From assembly GCF_963583255.1 (NCBI RefSeq), contig NC_084813.1, forward strand, positions 20,826,002 through 20,890,001: a stretch of DNA of 64,000 nucleotides, written 5' to 3'. Shown in pieces: positions 38,171 to 51,000 of this stretch. The notes below the pieces were generated by a model. The model was not told the origin of the DNA. It saw nothing but the letters and a program-made list of their open reading frames with translations, and did no database searches. Numbering within the stretch: the first letter of the stretch is position 1; every line of letters begins with the position of its first letter. The translations under genes and the position numbers were made by a program. The stretch comes from Pyrus communis (taxonomy: Eukaryota; Streptophyta; Magnoliopsida; Rosales; Rosaceae).

Positions 38171-38614
38171 AAATTGAGCCCGACCCGCTCGTGCCCAGCC
38201 CTAGTTGGTATTTATTTTTTTAGTTTTAGTTTAGTTAGTTTTTAATGATTTTTAAATTAAATTTTTTTTTTTTTAAATATGATATTATCTACATTTTTTT
38301 TTTGTCATACAATATTATCTAAATTGAGGGGAAGGGGTAAGCTTAGCCTTACAATAAACTAACAATAATGTGGTTTAAATTCGTTTTTGACGAAAATCAA
38401 ATTTAAAATCACATTTGTATTAAATGACGTATTTAAATTAAAATTAACTAGAGGTAGGGTGGGTCACGTGACAGAAAAAGAGAAGCTGTGTAGCAAAAAC
38501 ACTCCCGTAGGACAAACTCGGAAAGTAACCCAAAGTAATTGGGTCCCACCATCCTTAACCAATAGTTTCACGACACATCATAAAGTCTCTGGTCAAAACC
38601 CTACTGCAGAACAC
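38171..38614. other. Spacer between PP2C fragment and GeBP pseudogene
   Basis: AT-rich, with T-tracts at 38263-38310. Contains the upstream region of the GeBP-type gene. Confidence 0.35.
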
Positions 38615-38622
38615 TATATAAA
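38615..38622 (+). promoter_or_regulatory. TATA box of the GeBP-type pseudogene
   Basis: tatataaa, 91 bp upstream of the ATG at 38706 and followed by a CT-rich leader. The core promoter looks intact although the coding sequence is broken. Confidence 0.6.
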
Positions 38623-38705
38623 CCCTCCCCCTCTCGGGAAGGTGAGACTGTCGCTCTTCTACAAAATCAACGTCTTCCCAATTTAAGACCATCTCTTTCT
38701 CTCCG

Positions 38706-39854
38706 ATGGCGCCGAAGAAGCTTGTGGAAGACCCGCCTCCCGCCGTGGTGGAGTACTTCGACGAAGACGAAGAAGAAGAAGACGACGCCGTTGAAGCCGA
38801 AGTTAGCAAGGCAAAATCTGTAGATCTCAACGATGATGAATTAGGAGGAGGAAGAAGAGGAAGGAAGGCCCTTTGCGGCTGTTCCGAAGTCAAATCCTCC
38901 ATTGAGCTTTGACTCCGACGATAATTCCGGATCCGGATTGGAGACAGAGTCCGATAACAACTCGTCGTTTGCTTCCGACTTCACCGTAAAGCCGGTCATC
39001 TCCAAGCCCGCGAATGAAGCCGTTGTTCCCAGCAAGAAGACTGCTTCGGCGAAGCCTGCGGCGACGCCCAATTCTGGGTCGAAGCGGCCACCCGAGACCG
39101 AGCCCAACCCAAAAAACTCCAAGAAGAAAAAGGTCTGCGACGACAATGAGGATTTGAAAAAGGGGTAGCGGATTTGGAGTGAGGACGATGAGATTACGAT
39201 CCTGAAGGGCATTATAGAGTTCAAAAGCAAGAAAGGGGTGGCAGCGAATTCGAATATGGCCCCATTCCTCGAGTTTATCAAGAAGGATTTGCAGGTTGAT
39301 TTGAGCACGGACCAATTGGTTGAGAAATTGACTGATAAGATCAGGAGGTTGAAGAAGAAGTACCAGGCCGGCGAGGATGGGGAGGACCCGGTGTTTTCCA
39401 AGCCCCATGAGCTCAAGTGCCTTGATTTGTGGAAGAAGATTTGGGGTTCTGAGGGTAACGGGATTGATAGCAATGCGAAGGGCGGCAAGAGGAAGCCTCC
39501 GAGGAAGAATAATAAGGTGAACAATGATACGGTTCTGGCCTTGCCGATTTCAGAAGTGACTGAAGAAAGAGGTGCAGAAGAATGTGGGTAATGGAGGAGT
39601 TAAGGCCGACCCAGATGACTTTTGTTCTAAGTATCGATGCGTGAATGGTTCTTTGAGGGCAGGTAATTGTGCACCGAGGTCGGATTTAACGAGACTTGTG
39701 ATTGGGAAGATGCCTTCTTTGATTGGGAGTTCCAAGGCTAAAGAGTTGGAGGGTATTGCAGCTCATTGAAATGGATTTGTCTGTCAGGAAGCTTGATTTG
39801 ATGCAGGAACAGACTAAACTTGTATTGGATTCGATGAAGTCTTCGAAGGATTAG
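38706..39854 (+). pseudogene. GeBP/storekeeper-type DNA-binding protein, intronless pseudogene
   Basis: The protein starts MAPKKLVEDPPPAVVEYFDE with an acidic stretch, then a Ser/Lys-rich region with a basic NSKKKKV segment. The DNA-binding domain follows (RIWSEDDEITILKGIIEFK, FLEFIKKDLQVDLS, KIRRLKKKYQAGED and LDLWKKIWG). The C-terminal leucine-type helix ends in EQTKLVLDSMKSSKD and TAG at 39852-39854. That order fits plant GeBP transcriptional regulators, which are single-exon genes. Lesions seen: a frame change near 38860, TAG at 39166-39168 between KKG and RIWSEDD (CAG is likely ancestral), a frame change near 39570, and another near 39755. It cannot give a full protein, though the upstream TATA box and leader are present. 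The 227-codon minus-strand frame here is an antisense shadow. Confidence 0.83.
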
Positions 39855-41664
39855 AGGTTAGCTTGGAGCTAGTTGATGGTTTTTCCTGGATTTTATGTTA
39901 ATATTGTGAGTCGAAAACTTAGTGGTATAGGTTTTCTTAGATATAACCTGTTTTGCTTGATCCATGGAGGTTCTCAAATTTTGGTAAAGACTAACGTTTT
40001 GCTATATACATGTGTCACATGGAGATCATTTTCGTATAATATTAAGTAATTTTCTTTATGGCATTGTAGCTCTATTTTTTGCAGTTTACCTTCACTGGAA
40101 TTGAATTCCTTTTGATTTGTTATACTGGATGATGTCTGATGAATAGTCTGGTTGGTTGAGAAAAAATATATTACAAACTTGCACGTTAAATGATAAGACT
40201 GGCTCGGTCTAGGATGATTGTTGTTTAGTTCGTTGGTTTTGCCTCCATGTAACTGGAAAAGAAACTTGCAGAGTGTTCAATTTGTTTCATTGGTGGTGGA
40301 TATGTAGGGTTCTATACTTCTATGTAAGAATCAGGTTGGCAATTCATCTAGTTGATAAGAACTCGGGGGAAGAATTTGTCCCTGTAAAAAGGGAATGCTT
40401 TCAAGTATTTCGCTTATGCATTCGAGTGATCTAGTCCCAATCTTAGATGTAGAATCATAAGAGACGCATAACATTCAATCACCTTACATAATTGCTGTCC
40501 CCTGGAGTCTTATCCCTCCAAGTTTGGTGAGTTCGGGGATCCTTATCAGCCCTCCCTAAGGTAACTCTACCATGGAGTTGTAGCCCATACCCTGCGTGTG
40601 GGTGCTATGATACCGGATGATATTGAACTTGTCCATGTAAAATTTTCTTGCTAGGGAGTTATCCATCTTGAAGAGATACCAAATTGTCTGAAGAATCTGG
40701 TTACTGATAATTTAACCAATCAAATTTCAGTAAGCTTCTTTATGGACACCAGAGACTTGTCTATATCTGTTTTGTTTTAATTTCTTTACATTCTTTAGGG
40801 AGATTAGAGGGTCTTGAATATGTCAAAGGGTGGAAGCTGGCTATTATGATGTTGAAGCTGGCTATTATGATGTTTTAGTTTATGTTTCAAACATTTTGGC
40901 TACTAATCCCTTCTGCATTGAGATGAAAGTTTTGATTGTATCCAGTTGTGTCACGTCCCGATCTTGAGATAAGTCCAGGATTGACACATGGCGACACCAT
41001 GTATATGTACATCCATCATGCCTCGCCTCCAAAACAAGGACAAAACACAACTCAAGGTCCAATAGCGTAGTAACATATAGTTTACTTTATGGTTGCATCT
41101 ACCCTTTGTGTTAGGCTACCTACGTACCCCTAGACGAAATCAAGCCATTCGTGGTTCACCGATTCATGCCTTCCATCATGGCAATGCATGATATGAATTC
41201 CAGTGATACAAGTAAGTTCAATAGAATATAAACACCTATAGCAGAATACAATAAGCATGTGCGCACATAGTATCAGCCTTCCAATCCTAAACAAACACAA
41301 TCTGCAAAGTCTAACCAAAGTATATTATGAACCTGGAAATGCAGATTAATCCTGGTGAGCAATGCCAGTATAAAACCAAACTAAGACTTCAATAAACATC
41401 CATTAAACTAATTCCAAGTCAAAAAGTGTCAACCATTCAAATTTCAAACTATCATTAGAGGGCATAGAGTACAAACTACGAGATTCACTAACTGGCGCGC
41501 AACCACAATCTATTCATCAGAATTAAACTAAACTCACCACATCCGCAAATACCCAATTACTCGAAGAAAAGCACCTTGACAAGGAAGAGGATTCCCTGTG
41601 CCTTTGAGCTTTCCTACATTTCCTTGCCTTTTTTTTATTTTTTTCGCCAATTCTTGCCACCTAA
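39855..41664. other. Gene-free stretch with old repeat sequence
   Basis: No gene recognised. Around 40950-41010, gtcacgtcccgatcttgag and gacacatggcgacacc resemble the reverse complement of about 18230-18300 (gttggccgacac, gatcccgatatt, cgtgacacg), which follows LTR-like block A. This suggests a scrap of the same retroelement family in inverse orientation. Confidence 0.35.
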
Positions 41665-42104
41665 GGTTATCTTCAACCGAAAAGGTTAAACATAACCTTG
41701 TCTAGAATTATAGTCCTACAAAAAATTATTTTCAGAACAATGTTAGGTCATACTCATATACCATCTCCAACCAAATAGCTAACATAACCCCCTTCAATAA
41801 TTTATGAGTTTTATGTTTATACTTTAAATTTATTGGTTAATTTAAAACAATTATTTCCTAAATTACCGTTAGATGTTTTCAAGTCTAACCGTTTAATTTG
41901 AAACAATTATTTCCGTTGAGAAGTTGACCTTCAAAAATGGCTAAGAGGGGCTACATTTGGCTAGCCCGATGTCCCTTTTGGCCAAATAATAATTTAATGG
42001 GCTTCACAGAATTATAGTCTAGTCATCAGTTGGAGATGAATTTTTGACCAAATCAAGCTATTTTTTGACTTTTGGACCTTTAACCCCCTCTATTAGAGAT
42101 GGCC
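41665..42104. mobile_element. Degenerate MITE-like element
   Basis: Imperfect inverted ends: ggttatcttcaaccgaaaag at 41665 against the inverse of ccccctctattagagatggcc ending 42104. Internal 'ccatctccaaccaaatagc' and 'gttggagatgaattttt' also pair inversely. Non-coding, AT-rich, ~440 bp. Ends and target site are approximate. Confidence 0.5.
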
Positions 42105-44049
42105 TGATGACATGATTCCCCTCGTTCCCTCTACTGCCTTCCAAAAGCCTCCTCATCTTTCCTTTCTTCTTTTTCCTCTTTTTTTCTTCTTCATATTTTA
42201 TAATATTAATACTATTCTTATCCCTCTTAAAATTCCTAAGATAGGTATCCAATTAACCAACTAGAATATTATGAAAGGCATATATAATGGTTTATTGAAT
42301 TAATCACTTTGATCAACACTTCAATTATCACATTTTAGCATTAAAACGTTATATAATGAGTTAAATCATAAAACTTACTTACAGTGTTTTACAATACTTG
42401 TCACGTAATCACAGGTCAAGCAAAGCCAGCTTTTCCCTTTCTAGGTTACAAGTAGTGGTAGGGAACTCTTTTCCATGTCTACTGTTGGGGCTCACATGTG
42501 AAAGGTATTTTTTGAATTACAGCATGCTACGCACGACTACACATTTTTTGAATCATATTATTGCTAACTCATTGTGAGGCAAAGCCTACTCCCTCTCCCT
42601 TATTGTAGATAATATCGTTTGTTCAAAAAAAACAAAAAAAATCATTTGACAACTAATTGAATCACATTATTATGCACGTGCGAAAGACCTTTTTTTATAA
42701 TCGGCATTGCGCCTCTTAAGATATTTTGAACGTGTTGAAAAATGAAGAAAATAATATTTAATAAACAACTGGTTGAATCAAATTATTGTTAGCTCATTGT
42801 GAGGTACTAATTAAAAAAAAAACTGCGCAAAAGAAAATTAATTATAAAAAACATTGTATATATGACGAAAATACCCCTGTATTATTTGATGCATTATTTT
42901 GGGCTGCTTTTGAACTTTTTTGTTTGGGGGGCATTTTTCTCCCATTATTTTTTGCGAAGCCTGTGACCCCATATGGGGTTGCTGGCTTTATAATCTTAAG
43001 ATTGGTTCGATATGGGATATCAAACCCAAAACGGCATATCAAGTCTCGAACCGACTATTTTTAGGACGGAAATCTGAAGACCGATCCCAAATCAAAATTT
43101 AGGTATTCTCGAAGTTCGGGATTCTCGGAAATGTTTTCGATATTTCGGGATTTCCCGAAACCGAACCTACATCAAAATCCAAATCATCCTGATTGAAGTT
43201 GAAATCATTCGAACTTGCATTAAAACCCCAAATTAAAATCAGAGATAGTGAGTAAATCAGTGAAGATTGAAGGTCGAGAGAGAGACAGAGTGAAAAGATA
43301 GTTAGATCCGCATCTTCCTCTTAACCTGAGCCCCCAATTTGAAACCCTAAGCCCCAATTCAAAACCCTAACCTTAATTTAAAACCCCACACACACAGAGA
43401 ATCACTAGAAAGAATCAGAGGTAAGGATGAAGTAGTGAGGTGTGATGGTGGCCAGAGTGAAGAGAATTGGTCGGAGTCATATTGTGAGAGGATGGATGCA
43501 TGGGTGGGTGTTGTTTGAGCTTTATATTTGACAGGAGAGACAAATAGAGTCTGAGACTCTTGGCGAAGGCAGAGATGGTAATGAGTGGGTAAGGATGTGT
43601 CTTTAGACAACACCCATATGCTTTTCTGCACACTTTACTTATTTTAATAATATATAATAGGCCCATTATAGATATTCCAACATATACATATATATATATA
43701 TAATATTTATTAAAGTTCGGTTCGGGACGTGAATACCGAATGATGTTAAGATGTGAGACTGAATCCCATAGCGAATAATTCAGGATTGGCTCGATTTCGG
43801 TACTAAAATTTTCAAGATTTTTCATTTGAGCTTTTTTTGTTTGGTTTCAGTATGATTTCGTATGCTTTGGGATTTTTGGTATTTTTTTACACCCCTACTT
43901 TATATAGTAGTATAGATAGATTTTGGTCATTTCATAATAAATGGATTATTTCACATGAAAAAGTAGGGATGGGTTATAACTAAGTTGTGCCTAGTTCCAA
44001 AGCAATGCACTTTCTAAGTGGATTTGTAACACTGTGAGCTCTAGCATTA
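42105..44049. other. Repeat-rich intergenic DNA
   Basis: The word attgctaactcattgtgagg and relatives recur at about 42560 and 42785. From 42960 to 43890 the text has many ttcgggatttcccgaaaccg-like phrases, related to 44800-45000 and 45340-45650. A family of low-complexity repeat DNA is likely. No gene recognised. Confidence 0.4.
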
Positions 44050-44683
44050 GAGCAAGTCCAGTGTTGTGCATTGCCATGGGGACCGGCTGCTTAGAAACCC
44101 AAATCGCCAGCCTTCCATGCTCTAGCCTATATGGGCAATTGGGCTAGGGGTGGGCTCGTGGGAGAGGGGAGGCAAGAATCCACCGCCCGAACGCCTGAGG
44201 CGTGTTGATGCAAGGATGATGTCATCATGACGTTATCCATGTTATAAAAATAATAAAAAAATGCAAAAAAATAAAATAAAAAATGTAAAAAAAAAAATTA
44301 TAAAAAAAATATAAAAAAATGTAAAAAATAAATAAATAATCCGAAAAAAAATTGATTTAATTTTTCTATAAATATCTTATCATTATCTTCCAACTTACAC
44401 CACAATTTTATATTTTCTCAAATACTTTGCATTGTAATTTTTTATTTAATGACACATGGTACAACGAGACCGATTAAAAATCGTATCCGAAATTACAAAT
44501 AAAATTATTTTGTATTATTTTATAAAATAAAAAATACTAATATTTTATTGCCTATTGCTATGGCTATTCAGTTTAGGGGTGGAGATGCAAAAACAATTAT
44601 TGTTCATTAAAGATAGTTACTATTCACTGGAGGGGATTCAATAGGCAGTTGCCCTGAGGGGTCTTCCAACACTGGAAGTGCTC
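44050..44683. mobile_element. PIF/Harbinger-type (Tourist-like) MITE
   Basis: Terminal inverted repeats gagcaagtccagtgttg at 44050 and caacactggaagtgctc ending 44683, flanked on both sides by the trinucleotide TTA (44047-44049 and 44684-44686). A 3-bp TTA/TAA target duplication with GAGCA-type ends is diagnostic of the superfamily. 634 bp, AT-rich and without transposase. Confidence 0.82.
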
Positions 44684-45902
44684 TTATGTATCGAGGCGAG
44701 CTCGTCTTGTATGCAGAGTCGAGTTAGTTAACTTTGTTTCTGCTCTTTGACCACTTCTGCAGATAGAAACTGTAGTTTTGTTTCTCAATACACCCAGAAG
44801 TATGGCTAGTTCAGTATGGGATCCCATCCCGAAAATGGGATCCTGAATCCCAAATAGATCATTTTTGGGATAGAAATTCGAATCCTGATCCCAAACCGAA
44901 ATTTCAGTAATACCAAAATTCGGGATTCCCGAAATAAATTTTGGATTTTGGTATGGTTTCGGGATTTCAGTAGGGCAGAATTTTGGCTTCTTGTTAATGG
45001 AAGAAGCTAATAAATTCAATTCAAACCTGCAGATCGAGCACGCAAAGTAGAAAGGAAATCGAACATGCAAAGCAGAAAATAATCAAACATGCAAAGTAGA
45101 AATCGACCATGGAAATCCAGAAATCCAAATCAACCAAATCCACATAAAATTAATCTAAAAATCCCCAGAAAATTAATCAAGAAATCCAAATCCAAATCGA
45201 AACAATCAAAAGCTCTAAATCGTAAATCCCTAATTTGTAAATCCTCATTTGAACCCTAATTCAAAGAAAACTTCAGAGAGGATATAGGAGATGGATCAAT
45301 ACTAGAGAGTAGAGACGAGAGAGCTTCGAAAATTTTGGCATTTTTCAGGACAGGATTACCGAAAAGCTTCAGAGAGGATATAGAAGGAGATGGATCGATA
45401 CTAGAGAGTAGAGACAAGAGAGCTTCGAAAATTTTGGCATTTTTCAGGACAGGATTACCGAACTTCGGAATGATTTTGGTTTGGGATTTTTCAGTTTAGG
45501 TTTGGGTCTTTTTCGGTTTGGTTTGGGATTTTTCAGTTTAGGTTTGGGTCTTTCAGTTTAGGTTTGGGTCTTTTCGGTTTGGTTTGAGATTTTTCAGTTT
45601 AGGTTTGGGTCTTTTTCGGTTTGATTTGGAATTTTTGGAAATTTTTTCCAGCCCTACCCAAAAAGCAAATCAACAAATAGAGCTGCATGCACAAATCGTG
45701 AAAGATGTGCGACCGACCACCTGCAATAATGTGTTTCGGGCACAAATCATGCTCAACGTGTTTCACGACCGTCCTTTTATTGGTCAAGGTCCCCATTGGC
45801 TTAAAATATATTAAAAACCACAACTGATAGGGTCTGGCATACTTTCCATACAGTATTACCCAATTTACTTCTTTAACATTTAATTTTCTCTAAATTTATT
45901 TT
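44684..45902. repeat. Repeat-rich stretch with a 96-bp tandem duplication
   Basis: A unit of about 96 bp, starting cttcagagaggatatag and ending acaggattaccgaa, occurs twice in tandem at 45271-45366 and 45367-45462 with few differences. After it, ggtttgggtctttttcggtt-like phrases repeat up to about 45650. Non-coding. Confidence 0.7.
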
Positions 45903-46605
45903 TGAGGTAAACTGTTGATTTAATCGTTAAATTATTACTTAAGTGAAAATTAGGTTCTCAAATTATTTTTTTTTCAGAAAAATCAGTGGTCCATCTAATA
46001 AAATTTATCAATTACATCCCCAATATTAGATTTGAATTTATTTTATTCAATTTTTCATTGACTTAAGTCATGTGACTTGCATAAAATGCACTTTAGATAG
46101 TAGATTGGTAGTTTTTCATAGTTTAAGAACTTACTTTCTTTGAGGAAATAATGTATGAAATTAACTTTGAAGGGTAACCACGAGCTGGTGGCCCAGTGGT
46201 AAATGACCGATTACGAGGCGTCCTTAAAACTAAAAACTGGAGGTCTCGGGTTTGAAACCCGCTGTTGGTGTGGAAGCTAGACCTAGGGGGAGGCTGAAAT
46301 TCCTTTTTGAGTCTTCCCAGCCCCCGGAAGGGGTGGATAACCGTGGCTTGCCACCAGTTGTCCCTCTTTAAAAAAAAGTTTAAATTAAATTCGAAGGGTA
46401 AGTTAGACTTTAGATTCGCAACCTATATGCAACATTAAGAGCTTATATGCAAAAAAATAAGATAAAATTGCTTTGAATATAATATTAGAGATGTAATTAG
46501 CAATTTTTAATAAATTCAGAGACTTATTTTACTGAAAAAAATAATTCATGAATCTAATTTTAACTGAGGTGATAATTCAGAGACTAAATCAACCGTTCAC
46601 CCTTA
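45903..46605. mobile_element. Foldback MITE split by a SINE
   Basis: Left arm from 45903 (gaggtaaactgttgattta) is the inverse of the right arm ending near 46605 (taaatcaaccgttcaccc). Pairing continues inward through ctcaaattatttttttt/cagaaaaa and caattacatcyctaatatta, for about 150 bp per arm. Removing the nested SINE leaves about 490 bp. Non-coding; superfamily not assigned. Confidence 0.75.
46178..46392 (+). mobile_element. tRNA-derived SINE
   Basis: Carries pol III boxes: A box TGGCCCAGTGG at 46189-46199 and B box GGTTTGAAACC at 46249-46259, about 50 bp apart. A ~110 bp tRNA-unrelated body follows, ending ccctctttaaaaaaaag. Flanking copies of gaagggtaa at 46169-46177 and 46393-46401 form the target duplication. 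It lies in the centre of a foldback MITE. Confidence 0.85.
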
Positions 46606-47983
46606 TTTTTATTCCTGATTTCAAGGACTACGTCATGTGAATTCTCCATTTTTTTCCCACCTTTGTCAAATTAAGATTCTTAGCCACTTTTGTTCGCCTC
46701 TCATTTTACTACTAGAGAAATGTTAAAAGGATTACCTTAAAGTGTGACTTTTTGTAAACTTTCTGTTTTCTCATATTTTTTGTATAATATTTTATAATAA
46801 TAACATAAAAATTAACATTAAACTGTGAAGTGACTACAAATTCTTAATAAATCTCTTTTTTTTTTAAAACACTCTCATCGTTTCTCTTACTATTTTCACT
46901 TTATAAGCCGATGGGACCACGATACAGACCTTTCTAAACCGATGTCTCTTCTAGCTACAATTGGATTCAATCACCAAATACATGCGACTGATTTGGACCG
47001 ATTTGAAAGAAACATATTTAACTAATTGGTTAGTAATTTAATTTAGTTTTTTTTTTTTTTTTTTTTTTTCGTTCTTGGTTTGACGTATTATGACACGAAA
47101 ATAGACAGCCATTGCCCACTGCTTATGTACTATTGGTCTCACGATTGACATAAAGTTAATAATCTTTATCATTTGATTGATAGAAAACAAACCTTAACAG
47201 TAAAAGTACACGCATTAATGGATATGTTATTACGAAACTTTGGTTAGTAGTTTTGTAATTGTTATCCGTCAACTTTTTACATTTGTGAAGGTCTTATCCT
47301 CACTTGAAATTCTGACTCCCCTACTAGTCAAAACATTTTATATTATGGATTAAATGTTTAAATTAAAATAACCCAAGATAACTCGTAGTTACCTTTATTT
47401 ATTTTCTTTTAATTATTTAAAATGACAAACGACAAGTCAAATTTTTAAGGGTGATGGTATCAAAGGTTCTTGAACTTTACCTCATGTTTAGTTTTCGTCA
47501 CTGAACTCTCATATTAGTTTCTTCCGTCCTTCAGCTTAACTCTGCATTGCATGAATAGTACTTCCATCAAATCTATCTTCTTTTCCATTAAATTTAAGGC
47601 TATAGTGGTCTTTTTATACAAAAAATCTAATTTATTTTAAAAAGGGATGAACTTGGTTCTTAAGGTTAAGGATGAGTTCCTCCTCAAAATACTTCATGAC
47701 TTATTTACAAAATATCGTGTTTATGATCTGAACCGTTCATGTTAAAAATCTTTATGTAAGATCAACTTTGCAAAAAATCAATCAAAATTAAGATCATTTA
47801 GTCAATCATGAATGAGTTTATATCATAAGCACAAAGTTCTGTGAATAGGATCATGAAATATTCTAAGGAGGAGATATCATGAAGTATTTTAAAGAGGAGT
47901 TCCTCCTCAATCTTTGAGGATCCAATTCTTTCGTTTAAAAATTTTATTATCATATTTTTTGGACAAAAGGACTAATCAAGCTT
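46606..47983. other. AT-rich spacer upstream of terpene synthase 1
   Basis: Contains a T-tract at 47047-47069 and no recognisable gene. The last few hundred bases are the promoter of the terpene synthase gene. Confidence 0.4.
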
Positions 47984-47998
47984 GCTTATATATATATG
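47984..47998 (+). promoter_or_regulatory. TATA box of terpene synthase 1
   Basis: cttatatatatatga about 55 bp upstream of the ATG at 48047. The equivalent position in the second copy reads gcttatatataaac. The sequence between TATA and ATG is nearly the same in both genes. Confidence 0.6.
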
Positions 47999-48046
47999 AG
48001 CACTAGAGAGTGGCTTGCCAAGAACGTTCAATCCTAAGTTATAACA

Positions 48047-51000
48047 ATGGCACTTATCACATTCTCCTCGCTCTCTCCCTCTTTGGTCTCAACTAGTACT
48101 AGGCATCAAGGATTAATCCATCTTCCAAAAGTTCTGCATCAAAGAACAGTAGGAAAACAACCCTCCTTCGTTTATGTATCAACAAACTCATCACCGTCAT
48201 CGGAGGTTATCAGTAATCGTCCGGCAGCACAACGGCGATCCGCTCAATACCATCCTACCATTTGGGATTCCAAACTCATCGACTCCTTCACCACTCATTA
48301 CACAGTACGTATACTACGATCGTTTGCAAGTTGTCATGACTCATGCATACGTAAACACATCTTGATCATTTTTTTTGACTTATTTGTTTTCATTCTTGCA
48401 GTATGAATTGCAGGGGACGCGATTGGAGCGTCTAAAGCAGAACGTTACTGAAACGTTGCTGGCAGCATCAACTAGGAGTACTAAAGACACTACTAGCACT
48501 TTATCGATGTTAAAGATTATCGATTCAATGCAGCGATTGGGAGTGGCCTATCATTTCGAAAAGGAGATCCAAGCAGTTCTAACTAGCCTTGGTTCTTCCA
48601 GTACTGCCAATACACCAAGTGATCTTCACACCGTTGCCTTGCAGTTTCGGATACTACGAGAACATGGTATCCCTATCAGCCCAGGTAAAGCACATGAATT
48701 ATTTTGTTGATCACAATTAGTAATACATGTTTTCGAAGCAAGGCTTAATTAATTGTGAGTTACGGTGACAAAATGATCGAGCAGATGTGTTTAACAAGTT
48801 TAGAACCAGAGACGGAAGATTCGAGGATAGCTTAAGCAAGGATATAGAGGGACTTTTGAGCTTGTATGAAGCCTCACACCTTGGTACGCTTGGGGAAGAT
48901 CATGTTTTGGAGGAAGCCAAAAGTTTTAGTGCCAAAAAGTTGAGACAATTAGTGGGAACACTGGAGGGTGAAGATGGTTTATTGAAGCAACTAGTTCAGC
49001 AATCCATGGAAATCCCCTTACATTGGAGGATGCCAAGGATAGAAGCTCGAAGCTTCATCGATATCTACAAAAAGGACGATTCTAGGAACATGGAGTTGCT
49101 TGAATTAGCCAAATTGGATTATAATATTGTCCAATCAGTATATCAGAGAGAGATAAAGGAGCTATCAAGGCAAGAAATATAAATTTTCTTTTCTATTTTA
49201 TTTGCAATTTGATTTGATTTTCCAGAGACGCACAAGTGGAGGACAGGGTTTGCCCTACTCACTTTTAGGCTTGAGGCCTGCATGCCAACACATAAAGCGA
49301 CTTTAACCCAAACATGTCAAAAAAACGACAGCATAATACTTAGGACACGTACTGAGTTTCTAAATGTGCAGGGTGAAATTTTAAAAAGAAAAGTAATGAA
49401 AATTTTAATTTTTTTTTCAGTTTTAATGAAAAATGATAAATAAAGGTGTAGTGAATAGTATTAGTGAAAAGTAAAAATATGGTTTTTGTTAAAAGTGAAC
49501 AGTACCAAAAGTGTTTCGTTAAAACTTCCAATTTTAAATGATGCTATTTGTAGATTGATTAATAGATATTCTTTGTACAAACTAATCAATTTTGTTAACA
49601 ATTATAAAATATCAGGATTAAAAAAAAATAATATATGTGGACTAAAAAAAGATCTTACAAGAAACCTATACGATCTAGAGAGCACAACTAAATACATAAA
49701 CGATGCCAAGATTAAAAGTAAAAAAATATAAATTGGAGAGCTATAGATTGAGAGAGAATATCTTCTAACACTCAAAACCCTAGAATTGTACAAAAGATAT
49801 AAGCATTTTTCCAGATACACTTTGTTTTAAATGTTGAATTTATGGGTTTATTTCTTCTTATGTAATTGTTTTTAATGAACAGCTAAAATTAGAACTAGCT
49901 CATAGACTATATGAATGATAGCTGTTATAGCAGTTGTGTGTCTTAAGTTGTACACATATTGTGCATGTGAGTTCAGTCATATAAAGTACTCTAATGCAAA
50001 ACATGAACACCTTTTGGCGGCACCGCAGTTGCAAAAATCAAGATGACAAGGTTTTGAATTTGGATGTTAATTTGATGAGTCATGAATTTTTTTTGGGGAC
50101 TGTTCATTTGCCTAGTTGACATTACGAGGGAGTGAACACACAATCTTCTGCGTAATAAATGCATACCACTGCCACTAAGAAACAATTTGATCATTAATCA
50201 AATTGTTTATTATTTATTCAAATTTAACATAAACTCATATAATATAAGAAAAACTAATAAAAATAGTTTGAAAACTTTGAATTTTAACCATAATAGCAAA
50301 ATAAAGGGTAAAGTGAATAGTATCATGATTGACTTTTTAGTGTAAAAATATCGTTTTTCATTAAAATAAACAGTACCGAGAGTTTTTTGTTAAACTTCCC
50401 TATAATATATCCTAATATATATTCTTCAGGCCCTAGATTTTTTGGGGTCCCGAAAGGTCACCTTTTTGGCACTGGGCCAGGGTTGGCCCTGTATCTAGCA
50501 CACTTAACGTAGCTTCGCCCCCATCATTTTAATTATTTCAACGTTTTGCTTAGGTAGAAGCTTGCGTTACAATGCTCAGTGTTTATACTGAAGCAGGTGT
50601 TTACTTAAATTTCACTAAGATTATATCCAACAAATGCAGGTGGTGGAGAGATTTGGATTTTGAACATAAGGCAAATTTCTCGAGAGACAGATTGATGGAG
50701 AACTATTTGTGGGCAATGGGTATCAATTATGAGCCCCAATTCTCGAATTGCAGGATTGGCCTCACCAAATTCGTTTGCATATTAACAGTAATTGATGACA
50801 TGTATGATGTTTATGGATTCTTGGATGAACTTGAGCTCTTTGCACAAGCAGTATATAGGTAAGTAATTAATTAAGCACTAAGATGTAATTTTTATTTTTT
50901 TTATTTTTTATTTTGTGAACAAAAGTACTAAGATGCAATTTATCTTGGTAAAAAAAGTACTTAATAGATGCAATTATATATGTATAATGTGTGATTTCGT

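Noticed and set aside
38841..39524. 227-codon open frame on the minus strand
   Set aside because: It lies exactly antisense to the GeBP-type coding sequence and has a low-complexity Ser/Phe/Leu composition; no domain is recognisable.
50572..50862. Separate small gene starting at 50572
   Set aside because: The frame is terpene synthase exon 4 read back into intron 3; the part upstream of 50640 shows no terpene synthase similarity.
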